Assembly: GCF_002993025.1 (NCBI RefSeq) | Contig: NZ_NXGI01000012.1 | Coordinates: 93,879 to 157,878, forward strand | From: Arcobacter cryaerophilus gv. crypticus | GTDB taxonomy: Bacteria; Campylobacterota; Campylobacteria; Campylobacterales; Arcobacteraceae | Direction: 5' to 3' | DNA: 64,000 nucleotides | Shown here: piece after piece, positions 56,693 to 64,000 of the stretch | Layout: the number at the start of each line of letters is the position of its first letter | Position numbering within the stretch: position 1 is the stretch's first letter | Notes under the pieces: generated by a model | What the model was told of the DNA's origin: nothing | What the model saw: the letters and a program-made list of their open reading frames with translations, nothing else | Databases searched by the model: none | Made by a program: the position numbers and the translations under genes

Positions 56693-57997
56693 ATGGAAAA
56701 AAGATTAGTTAATTTTATAAAATATGCTCCTATGATTTTTATTCCTTTGGTTGTTTTTTTAGTTTTTTATCTAATAATAACTGGTTATAAATCTACACTT
56801 AATAGTAATTTCGAACTATATAAAAATGATTTAATAGATAAGCAAAAGAGTTTGGTGAAAACAAATATCCAAATTGCTACTCAAATATTTAAAAATCAAG
56901 TTTTGTTGACTGAAAATAAAGAGGAAGCTTATAAATCTTTCTTGAATCTAATAAAAAATATAAATAATACAGCTAGTGATTACTATTTTATCTTTAATAC
57001 AAAAGGTGATGTAATTATTCACTCATTTTTAAGTCATCTTGAGGGTCAAAACCTATATATTGTGGATAATGAAAATTATAATAATGTAGTAAAAATAATA
57101 ACACAAAACTCATCTGCAGATAGATTTGTAACATACCAATGGCTAAATCCTAATACAAATTTAATAGAAGATAAAGTATCTTTTGTAAGACAACTACCAA
57201 ACAGTGATTTAATCATTGGAAGTGGTTTTTATTTAGAAGATATTAATAATATTATAGAAAAACAAAGAGATATAGAGCTAAAAGAGCATAATAAAAATAT
57301 AAATGTTACTTTATCTTTGGCTATTATTTTTGCTATATTATCTTTTATTATTTCTTATATAATTTCAAGAATGCTTTTAAATGCTTTTAATATTTTGAAT
57401 AAATCATTAAAAGAGAAATCTATTGAACTTCAAAAATTAAATAGCGAACTTGAAATAAAAGTTGAAAATCGTACAAATAAACTAAAAAATGCTTACAAAA
57501 AAATGAAAGATTTAGCATCTATTGATGATTTAACAAAAATATACAATAGGTACTATTTTTTTAATATTTTTAATCAGCAATTAGAAAAATTAAAATCAGA
57601 TAAAACAATCTTTAGTTTAATAATGCTTGACTTAGACCATTTTAAAAATGTAAACGACAATTATGGACATGATGTTGGTGATTATGTACTTCATGAGACT
57701 TGTAGAATTGTTGAAAAAGACTTAAGAGAAAATGATACTTTTGCTAGAATTGGTGGTGAAGAATTTTTAATATTACTACCAAATACAAATATAGAAGATG
57801 CCTTTTATATAGCTCAAAGAATAAGACAAAACATTGAACAACATAAGTTCAAAGATATTCCAAAACTAACAATAAGCTTAGGTGTAGCAGAAGCAAATGA
57901 ACCAATTTTAAGTACAGAACTTCTAAAAAAAGTTGATCTTGCTTTATACAAAGCAAAAAAAGAAGGAAGAAATAAAGTTATCGCTTTTAAAAATTAA
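56693..57997 (+). CDS. Membrane diguanylate cyclase with single Cache sensor
   Basis: The 434-residue protein has TM1 (about 12-33), a periplasmic Cache domain (with HSFLSHLEGQNLY and SFVRQLPNSDLIIGSGFYL), TM2 (about 203-226), a coiled coil and a GGDEF domain with active-site GGEEF near residue 354. An RxxD inhibition site (REND) sits five residues before it. It should make c-di-GMP with product feedback, opposing the HD-GYP enzyme at 4131. Confidence 0.9.
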   Translation: MEKRLVNFIKYAPMIFIPLVVFLVFYLIITGYKSTLNSNFELYKNDLIDKQKSLVKTNIQIATQIFKNQVLLTENKEEAYKSFLNLIKNINNTASDYYFIFNTKGDVIIHSFLSHLEGQNLYIVDNENYNNVVKIITQNSSADRFVTYQWLNPNTNLIEDKVSFVRQLPNSDLIIGSGFYLEDINNIIEKQRDIELKEHNKNINVTLSLAIIFAILSFIISYIISRMLLNAFNILNKSLKEKSIELQKLNSELEIKVENRTNKLKNAYKKMKDLASIDDLTKIYNRYYFFNIFNQQLEKLKSDKTIFSLIMLDLDHFKNVNDNYGHDVGDYVLHETCRIVEKDLRENDTFARIGGEEFLILLPNTNIEDAFYIAQRIRQNIEQHKFKDIPKLTISLGVAEANEPILSTELLKKVDLALYKAKKEGRNKVIAFKN

Positions 57998-58023
57998 GAT
58001 AGATTTGGTTAAAATAAAATCTT

Positions 58024-58057
58024 AAAGCAACTCTTTGGTCAAGGGTTGCTTTTTTTA
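58024..58057 (+). terminator. Terminator after diguanylate cyclase
   Basis: A 12-bp stem with one G-U pair (AAAGCAACTCTT / AAGGGTTGCTTT, loop TGGTC) ends in a seven-T run. It overlaps the last codons of the convergent gene, whose stop codon lies at the loop. Confidence 0.88.
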
Positions 58058-58734
58058 TTATATTGATACAAAATTCCATCATCAAATGCTAGCCAAAAAG
58101 AAGCTGGTAAAGATGCTTTTTTTAACAAATTATTTGTCCAAGTGTTACAAGTGTGAAAAATACTATAACTTCCTATTGCCTCATAAAAAGCATCATTTTG
58201 TCCATATTGAGATGTTGTTTTTATATTTATTGGTTTTTCATCTTTATATTGCAAAGAGTCTTTTATTGTAGATATTATTGAATTATACTGCTTTTTAGAG
58301 ATTTTTATTTTGTATGTTAAATCATCTTTTACAATCTCATCATAATATGTAATATGTAAAGCAGCATTTCCAAGCCCAAATCCTGCAATCAAAGCAGTGC
58401 TAAGTTTTAATTGCGCCCAAGTTGGAGTATCCAAATAAAAGCCTTTGTCACCCCAACCAATACTAATATATGAAAAATCATCTCTTTTGCTTAAAGTATC
58501 TTCAAAATTGAAAAACTCAAACCAGTTTACAATATCACTTTTTATAGGCAAAACCACATCTGTATGAACTCCATTTGATTTTATAAAAATTTCATACTCA
58601 AGATCCTCATTTATAGAGTAATTTGTTGTAATTTTTGAAAGAATACTTTCACTTAACATATATATAAATACAAATAAAAATATTGACAAGAGAGCAAAAA
58701 AGATAACTTTAAAAAAAATTTTAAACATTAACAA
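58039..58734 (-). CDS. TIGR02117/DUF2459-family protein
   Basis: The 231-residue protein has an N-terminal membrane helix and conserved segments IFIKSNGVHTDVVLPI, SIGWGDKGFYLDTPTWAQL and FHTCNTWTNNLLK. These match the TIGR02117 (DUF2459) family, whose function is unknown. The conserved Asn-Gly-x-His and His-x-Cys pattern suggests a papain-like or NlpC-like fold facing the periplasm, which is an inference. Its last codons overlap the terminator of the convergent cyclase gene. Confidence 0.8.
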   Translation of the reverse strand: MLMFKIFFKVIFFALLSIFLFVFIYMLSESILSKITTNYSINEDLEYEIFIKSNGVHTDVVLPIKSDIVNWFEFFNFEDTLSKRDDFSYISIGWGDKGFYLDTPTWAQLKLSTALIAGFGLGNAALHITYYDEIVKDDLTYKIKISKKQYNSIISTIKDSLQYKDEKPINIKTTSQYGQNDAFYEAIGSYSIFHTCNTWTNNLLKKASLPASFWLAFDDGILYQYNKKSNP

Positions 58735-58822
58735 TATTTCCTTATATCTATTTTTGATAATTTTATTATTAATTTATAAAAATATAGTTAAAATCTGGCA
58801 TTTTTATTTAAAGTAGGGAAAA

Positions 58823-59302
58823 ATGAAAAAACTTTTTATAGTAAGACACACAACAAAACAAAGAGAAACACAAAATGAATACGATTATGATACAGAATTA
58901 ACTAAAGATGGTATAGAAAAAGCGACTCAAATGGCTCAAAAACTGGCTTTGGAAAATCATCAAATTGATTTAATAGTAGCAAGTCCTGCAGTAAGAACAA
59001 GGCACACAGCAGAAATTTTTGCAAGTGAGTTAGGATATAACAAAACTATTATGCTTAATGAAGTTTTATATATGGCATTTGTAAATGAACTAATAGAAAC
59101 TATCACATACACTTATGATACAGTTGATACTATGTTACTAGTAGGTCATAATCCATCTTTAACTGCTTTAGCAGTTACACTTTTAGGATTTAAAGAGAAA
59201 TTCGAAGAGGGTGCAGTTATGCAAATAGATTTTGATTGTAATAGCTGGATTGATATTGATAAAAATAATGCAAAATTAATAAGCTACACTATTCCAAAAT
59301 AG
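58823..59302 (+). CDS. SixA-type phosphohistidine phosphatase
   Basis: The 159-residue histidine-phosphatase-superfamily protein has the nucleophile His in IVRHTTKQRE; the usual Gly or Ala after RH is Thr here. It also has a conserved Arg in SPAVRTRHTAEI and the second His in LLVGHNPSLTAL. Size and order match SixA, which removes phosphate from phosphohistidine on proteins. It stands alone between convergent or divergent neighbours. Confidence 0.82.
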   Translation: MKKLFIVRHTTKQRETQNEYDYDTELTKDGIEKATQMAQKLALENHQIDLIVASPAVRTRHTAEIFASELGYNKTIMLNEVLYMAFVNELIETITYTYDTVDTMLLVGHNPSLTALAVTLLGFKEKFEEGAVMQIDFDCNSWIDIDKNNAKLISYTIPK

Positions 59303-59320
59303 TTTAGCTTAAATCTTAAT

Positions 59321-59731
59321 TTACTTTATATTTTTATTCATCAAAGCGATAGTTGCCAAATTTGTAATCTCATTTAATGTTTTTGAGTCTAATTTTCTAT
59401 CCCCAATAACAAAACTAAAAATCTCAATAAAATTATCTCTTCCCCAAACTCTAAGTTGAGCTACATTCAAAAACTTTTCAGTACTTAAAGTTTGACCTTT
59501 CTTATTTTTAATTATAACTTTTGCACTATCACTATTTTCAAAGTTTCCTTTTATTCCATCATTATTTTTAATTTGATAGCTTACCTTTGCATCTAAAATC
59601 TTACCACTTACCAAACTTCCATCATCTACTACTTTTTTTGGAAAACCACTATCTTTTAAAAAGTCATCCCATTTATCTGCATAAATATTCGTAGATAACA
59701 AAAGTAAAACAAAAAGTAAAATTTTTTTCAT
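59321..59731 (-). CDS. Small exported protein of unknown function
   Basis: The 136-residue protein has a clear signal peptide (LLFVLLLLSTNIYA) and a mature part of about 118 residues with alternating hydrophobic and charged residues suggesting beta strands. I do not recognise the family. It follows mnmE on the minus strand with one base between them, so it may be translated from the same transcript. It has no Cys and no membrane helix beyond the signal. Confidence 0.8.
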   Translation of the reverse strand: MKKILLFVLLLLSTNIYADKWDDFLKDSGFPKKVVDDGSLVSGKILDAKVSYQIKNNDGIKGNFENSDSAKVIIKNKKGQTLSTEKFLNVAQLRVWGRDNFIEIFSFVIGDRKLDSKTLNEITNLATIALMNKNIK

Positions 59732-59732
59732 A

Positions 59733-61076
59733 CTATTTTCCTAAACAAAATTCACCAAACATAACATCTAACATCTCATCATTTTCATAAGGTCTAGTAA
59801 TATTTGAGATATCATGTAAAGCTTCTGTTATATGGTGTGCAAAAAACTCTAATTCTCCACTATATAGTGGAGTTTTTGCCATTTTTATATTTTGTAATGT
59901 ATTTTCAACACTATTTATTTGTCTTTTTGAAACTAGTGTCAGCTCATCTGTTCCACTATTTTCATCTAATATTTTTTCTATACTCTTAATAAGTAAATTA
60001 ATATTTTGTTTTGTTGAAAGCTCAATAAATTCACCTATTAAATCTTTTTCAAAAGATGTTGGTAAATCTGTTTTATTTAAAATTTTAATAATATTTTTAT
60101 TTTCTTGTGAAGTTAAAAGCTCTAAAATCTTATCATCTTCACTATCTTTAATTCTGCTATTATCAAACAAAGCCACAATAATATCAGCTTCATTTATAGC
60201 ATTTATTGATTTTTCAATTCCAATTTGTTCAATTACATCACTTGTATTTTCTCTAATTCCAGCAGTATCGACTATTTTAATAATATGAGTTCCTATTTTT
60301 ACACTCTCTTCAATAGTATCTCTTGTAGTTCCTGCAATATCAGAAATAATAGCTCTATCATAGTTAAGTAGCTTGTTTAAAAGACTAGATTTTCCAACAT
60401 TTGGCTTTCCAATGATTGCAACTTTAAACCCATCAATCATACCTTCTCTTCTTTTGCTAGCTTCTAGCGTATTTTCCAGTTTTTGTTCTATTGAAGCTAT
60501 CTTTTCTTCAATTTTCAAAAAAATATCACTAGGTAAATCTTCTTCAGCATAATCAATACTAACCTCTGTATATGCAAGCATAAAAAGCAAATCTTCTCTA
60601 ATATCTTCTACAAAATCTTTAAGCTCACCCTTTAGTTGTCTAGCTAATAATTTTACAGCATCACTACTTCTTGCTTCAATTATTTTTGATATAGCTTCTG
60701 CTTTACTCAAATCTATTTTATTATTCAAAAAAGCTCTTTTTGAAAACTCTCCAGCAGTTGCCATTCTTCCGCCATATTCTAAAACTGTATCCAAAACAAT
60801 TGAAGCAATAGCAAATCCACCATGAATTTGAAACTCAACTATATCTTCTCCTGTAAAAGAGTTTGGAGCTTTGAAATATAAAACAATAGCTTCATCTATA
60901 ATATTTTGATCTTTATCATACAAATAAGAAAGTGTTGCAACTCTTGGATTTATAGTAGTTTTTTGTGAAATTTTAAAAGCAATTTCAAGAGCTTTTGCTC
61001 CTGAAACTCTAACTATGGAAATAGAACCTATTCCAGATGCTGTAGCAATTGCTACAATAGTGTCATCGTTATACAA
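59733..61076 (-). CDS. mnmE: tRNA modification GTPase MnmE
   Basis: MnmE with MnmG modifies the wobble uridine of certain tRNAs. The 447 residues contain the N-terminal folate-binding domain (DTIVAIATASGIGSISIVRVSG), a helical domain, and a GTPase with GKPNVGKSSL, DIAGTTRDT, DTAGIR and NKTD. The C-terminal FCLGK carries the required Cys. Length is normal. It is part of the rnpA-yidC cluster. Confidence 0.96.
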   Translation of the reverse strand: MYNDDTIVAIATASGIGSISIVRVSGAKALEIAFKISQKTTINPRVATLSYLYDKDQNIIDEAIVLYFKAPNSFTGEDIVEFQIHGGFAIASIVLDTVLEYGGRMATAGEFSKRAFLNNKIDLSKAEAISKIIEARSSDAVKLLARQLKGELKDFVEDIREDLLFMLAYTEVSIDYAEEDLPSDIFLKIEEKIASIEQKLENTLEASKRREGMIDGFKVAIIGKPNVGKSSLLNKLLNYDRAIISDIAGTTRDTIEESVKIGTHIIKIVDTAGIRENTSDVIEQIGIEKSINAINEADIIVALFDNSRIKDSEDDKILELLTSQENKNIIKILNKTDLPTSFEKDLIGEFIELSTKQNINLLIKSIEKILDENSGTDELTLVSKRQINSVENTLQNIKMAKTPLYSGELEFFAHHITEALHDISNITRPYENDEMLDVMFGEFCLGK

Positions 61077-61078
61077 TA

Positions 61079-61954
61079 TTAATCTTCTTTTTGTTTGTAC
61101 TCATTTACAAGTACATATTTTTCACCTTTTATATTTGTTTTAACAGCAACATATTTTAAAGGAAACTCTTCTCTTAATCTTTTAAGAGCAATATGCACTA
61201 AAATACCATCAAGAGGCTTTGTTTTAAAGCTTCCTTTCTCTTTGATTATCTCAATTACAGGCTCTAGGTATAGACAAATAGCAGCTTCTTGATTTTTCAA
61301 AAATTCAGCAACTTCAAGGCGAAGCATCAATCCAAATTTATCATTTATCCAGTTAAATAAGATATATGATAAAGCCTTGTATCTATAGCCCTCTTTACCA
61401 ATAAGTAGTGCAGAATCTTCTCCCAAAAATTCAATAAAAATTGTCTCATCATCATAAAAACTAACTTTTATATCTTCTAATCTAAAACAAGATTTCTCAA
61501 ACAAAAGATTTAAACCATTTTTTATCTCAGATATTATTTCATCTTTTGATTTTTTGATTATAATTTTTGAAATATCATTTGATTTTTCCTCATGATAAAA
61601 CTTATCAAAAATCTTCTCTTTTGATTCAACTTTTGGAACATTACAAGAAACTTCTTCAGTTTCTAAAATTATCTTGTAATCTTTTTCAACACTATTCTTA
61701 TTAGAACTTTCTAATCTTGAGCTAACATCTTCTATATTTACACTCTTATTTTTATAAGATTTCAAAGAATTGTTGTTATCTACTTTATCTGTTTTACAAA
61801 CAGCACATATTATCGCTTGTTTTTTTCCAAAACCCAAAAAACCATTACTTGGTTGCTGAAATACTTCGATTGAAAGCTCTGTAATTGAACATCCAAACTC
61901 TAAAGTTGCCATTTCGTAGGCTTTTTCTAAACTATCTGCTTCAAACTTTTTCAT
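61079..61954 (-). CDS. Jag-family KH/R3H RNA-binding protein
   Basis: The 291-residue protein has a Jag_N domain (FEADSLEKAYEMATLEFGCS ... GFLGFGKKQA), a variable charged linker, and a KH-like domain (LLIGKEGYRYKALSYILFNWIN). A C-terminal R3H-like part follows. The family (Jag/EloR/KhpB) binds RNA and links to cell elongation. It lies between yidC and mnmE, the conserved position. Two bases separate it from mnmE. Confidence 0.88.
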   Translation of the reverse strand: MKKFEADSLEKAYEMATLEFGCSITELSIEVFQQPSNGFLGFGKKQAIICAVCKTDKVDNNNSLKSYKNKSVNIEDVSSRLESSNKNSVEKDYKIILETEEVSCNVPKVESKEKIFDKFYHEEKSNDISKIIIKKSKDEIISEIKNGLNLLFEKSCFRLEDIKVSFYDDETIFIEFLGEDSALLIGKEGYRYKALSYILFNWINDKFGLMLRLEVAEFLKNQEAAICLYLEPVIEIIKEKGSFKTKPLDGILVHIALKRLREEFPLKYVAVKTNIKGEKYVLVNEYKQKED

Positions 61955-61964
61955 AACTTCCTAC

Positions 61965-63548
61965 TTAATTAGTATTTGCGACTCTTTTTTTCTCAAATAT
62001 TCTATTAATAGTATATTGTTGAGCTATAGTAAATAAGTTATTTACAAACCAATATAGAGTAAGTCCTGCTGGGAACCACAAGAAGAAGAATGTAAATACT
62101 ATTGGTAATAGTTGGAAAATCTTCTTTTGCATCTCATCTTGCATTGTATTTGGTGTAATTTTTTGTTGAATATACATTGTTGCACCCATTAAAATTGGTA
62201 ATACAAAATATGGATCCATCTCAGCTAAATCATGTATCCAAAAAATCCATTCAGCACCTTTTAACTCAATTGCATTAATTAAAACTCTATAAATAGCAAA
62301 GAAAACTGGAATTTGTAAAATTAATGGTAAACATCCACCCATTGGGTTTGCACCATGTTTTTTATACAATTCCATCATTGCCATTGATTGTTTTTGCTTA
62401 TCGCCTTTATATTTTGCTTGAATATCTTTCATTTTTGGTGCTAAATCTTTAAGTTTTTGCATACTCATCATACCTTTATATGATAAAGGATAAAGCACAA
62501 GTTTAATTAAAATAGTTAAAGCAACAATAGTCCAACCCCAGTTTCCAATATATCCTTGTAAAAATTGAAGAAGTACAAACATTGGTTTTGCAATAAATGT
62601 AAACCAACCGTAATCTATTACATCAATTAATTCAGGATTTAAGGCTTCTAAATCTTTATAATTTTTTGGTCCTGTAAATCCACTAAAATTTGTACTAGTT
62701 CCTGCTTGAATAAATGCTTGAGGATCATTGTTTGCATCAGGCATAAGAGTAACTGCTAGTGATTTTTCAAAGTTATAAATAACAGTTGCATAATATCTAT
62801 CAAAATTTGATATAAATTTAACACCTACTAAATCTTTATTGCTTTTTAAATCACCATCTTCTATAGTATCTAAAGTTCCATCATTTAGCTTTGCAATAAA
62901 TCCATGAACAGCGTACATATCAGCCAAAACATTTGGTCTAAATCCATTTGTAATAAAAAACTGCTCATTATTTGTAGAACTAACAGCTAAATCATAGTGT
63001 CCATCTGGATAAAATGTAAACTTTTTTGTCAAAGTTGTACCACTTAGAGTTTGAGTTAAAGTTAGCTCTTGATTATTTGTTGTAGCATCGATAGCAGAAG
63101 AACTAGCTATTACATCTACTTTAAAAGCTTCATCATTTAAAACTCTATTTGAAAATCTAACTTCTAAAGGTCTTAACTGATTATCAGAAAAAAGTTTAAT
63201 TCGATTATTTTTATCATCTTTATACTTTTCTTCAAGCAAAGTAACTTGATATATACGACCTAAGTTGTCAATTTCTATAATATTTTTCTCTGTTTTAATT
63301 GTAGCAACAATATTTTTACTCTCATTAACTACTGGTGCTAAAGAGCTTGTATTATCATTTATTTGCTCTTTTATCTCTGGAGCCAAATTTGCTTTTTGCT
63401 CTTGCTCTATTTTTTGTTGTTCCATCTTCTCAATCTGTTTTGGCTTTAAAACCAAAAATTCATAAGCTATAAAAAATACAAAAACCAATACGGTCATTAT
63501 TATCATTCGTTTTTGTAAACCACTGTTTTGATTATTACTACTATTCAT
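61965..63548 (-). CDS. yidC: Membrane protein insertase YidC
   Basis: YidC inserts membrane proteins alone or with SecYEG. The 527 residues show TM1 (MIIMTVLVFVFFIAYEFLVL), a large periplasmic beta domain (about 90-315) and the conserved five-helix core. The core includes WGWTIVALTILIKLVLYPL, the cytoplasmic hairpin with MQKLKDLAPKMKDIQAKYK, and NPMGGCLPLILQIPVFFAIY. This is the long Gram-negative form. It starts one base after yidD. Confidence 0.96.
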   Translation of the reverse strand: MNSSNNQNSGLQKRMIIMTVLVFVFFIAYEFLVLKPKQIEKMEQQKIEQEQKANLAPEIKEQINDNTSSLAPVVNESKNIVATIKTEKNIIEIDNLGRIYQVTLLEEKYKDDKNNRIKLFSDNQLRPLEVRFSNRVLNDEAFKVDVIASSSAIDATTNNQELTLTQTLSGTTLTKKFTFYPDGHYDLAVSSTNNEQFFITNGFRPNVLADMYAVHGFIAKLNDGTLDTIEDGDLKSNKDLVGVKFISNFDRYYATVIYNFEKSLAVTLMPDANNDPQAFIQAGTSTNFSGFTGPKNYKDLEALNPELIDVIDYGWFTFIAKPMFVLLQFLQGYIGNWGWTIVALTILIKLVLYPLSYKGMMSMQKLKDLAPKMKDIQAKYKGDKQKQSMAMMELYKKHGANPMGGCLPLILQIPVFFAIYRVLINAIELKGAEWIFWIHDLAEMDPYFVLPILMGATMYIQQKITPNTMQDEMQKKIFQLLPIVFTFFFLWFPAGLTLYWFVNNLFTIAQQYTINRIFEKKRVANTN

Positions 63549-63549
63549 C

Positions 63550-63876
63550 CTACTTCTTCCACTCCCTGTTTTTTACTACTAAAAATTTTCCATTTTTTAA
63601 AGGCACATACCAATATACTATTTTGATTTTATTATATTTGATATTTTGATTTTTTTTTAACCTATTTATTACTGGATAGTCAAAACCACCATCAAAAAGT
63701 TGGTTACACTTTAAAATGCGTATTATTGTATAAAAAATAGCCTTAAAAAAACCATTATTATCAAGTTGCCAAAGTGCATATTGTGAACATGTTGGATAGT
63801 ATCTACACGAACCATATGATAAAACTGTTAAATATTTTTGATAAAACCTTATAAAAAGTCTTGAGAGAGCTTTCAT
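63550..63876 (-). CDS. yidD: Membrane protein insertion efficiency factor YidD
   Basis: The 108-residue protein has the YidD core: FIRFYQKYLTVLSYGSCRYYPTCSQYALWQL, then CNQLFDGGFDYP, with the conserved Cys residues. It has a basic amphipathic N-terminus that associates with the membrane. The C-terminal tail is somewhat longer than usual. Its ATG overlaps the rnpA stop (ATGA). Confidence 0.94.
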   Translation of the reverse strand: MKALSRLFIRFYQKYLTVLSYGSCRYYPTCSQYALWQLDNNGFFKAIFYTIIRILKCNQLFDGGFDYPVINRLKKNQNIKYNKIKIVYWYVPLKNGKFLVVKNREWKK

Positions 63877-64000
63877 TTAAGAACTTCTAGCCTTTTGAAA
63901 GCAAAATTAAAATCTCTTTTTAAATCTTGAAAATTCTTCTCGTGTATTAGATTTTTAGCTACAAAAATATAGCTTCCTTCTTTTAGTCTATCTTCATAAT
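63873..64000 (-). CDS. rnpA: Ribonuclease P protein component, truncated by window edge
   Basis: Only the last 42 codons are present. They encode YEDRLKEGSYIFVAKN followed by a charged helix ending RLEVLK, matching the C-terminal part of RnpA (a GDYVFIAK-like strand plus helix). The stop overlaps the yidD start by four bases. The position before yidD-yidC confirms the call. RnpA supports tRNA 5' processing by RNase P RNA. Confidence 0.88.
   Translation of the reverse strand, partial: YEDRLKEGSYIFVAKNLIHEKNFQDLKRDFNFAFKRLEVLK

Overview
The window is AT-rich, gene-dense chromosomal DNA from a Campylobacterota bacterium, most likely an Arcobacter/Aliarcobacter-type species. The evidence is the codon use, the protein similarities I recognise, and gene orders such as cvpA-lysS-glyA-SPOR and rnpA-yidD-yidC-jag-mnmE. 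The species is not resolved. I see no rRNA, tRNA, CRISPR array, prophage or complete insertion sequence, and no gap over about 240 bases lacks a gene.

Layout. 1-4106: cell-wall and flagellar genes (a 5'-truncated EnvC-like factor, an MreD-like protein, PBP2 and FliP). 4131-6077: a Cache-PAS-HD-GYP c-di-GMP phosphodiesterase. 6189-13782: an efflux and signalling locus with TolC, an adaptor, an RND pump split into two genes, a thioredoxin-like protein and a histidine kinase/response regulator pair. 13795-19800: a MarR regulator divergent from a second, ordinary TolC-adaptor-RND operon. 19923-27594: uvrC, alr, a chemoreceptor, an Fe-alcohol dehydrogenase and a PatB-type C-S lyase.

27621-32784 is the accessory island. 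It holds a helicase-less type ISP-like restriction-modification enzyme, an orphan CcdA-family antitoxin, a HicAB toxin-antitoxin pair, a relict of a second restriction-modification gene, and palindromic repeats that have entered two coding regions. One repeat is translated in frame inside the restriction enzyme. The other supplies the stop codon of a CinA-like gene.

32804-40324: two different adenylate kinases head to head around a hairpin-rich spacer, cstA with its small partner, and an iron-uptake pair (PepSY membrane protein and TonB-dependent receptor) with Fur-box-like sites. 40516-45635: a sugar oxidoreductase/aminotransferase pair, a pseudopilin, dnaB and ispG. 45749-57997: a histidine kinase whose sensor resembles that of the HD-GYP protein, then cvpA-lysS-glyA-SPOR-trpE-pdxJ-pdxA-ATPase and a diguanylate cyclase. 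58039-64000: a TIGR02117 protein, a SixA-type phosphatase, and the minus-strand rnpA-yidD-yidC-jag-mnmE cluster followed by a small periplasmic protein.

Most genes are packed with ATGA, TAATG or short overlaps, so much of the window is probably translationally coupled operons. All functional calls come from reading motifs; no database search was run.
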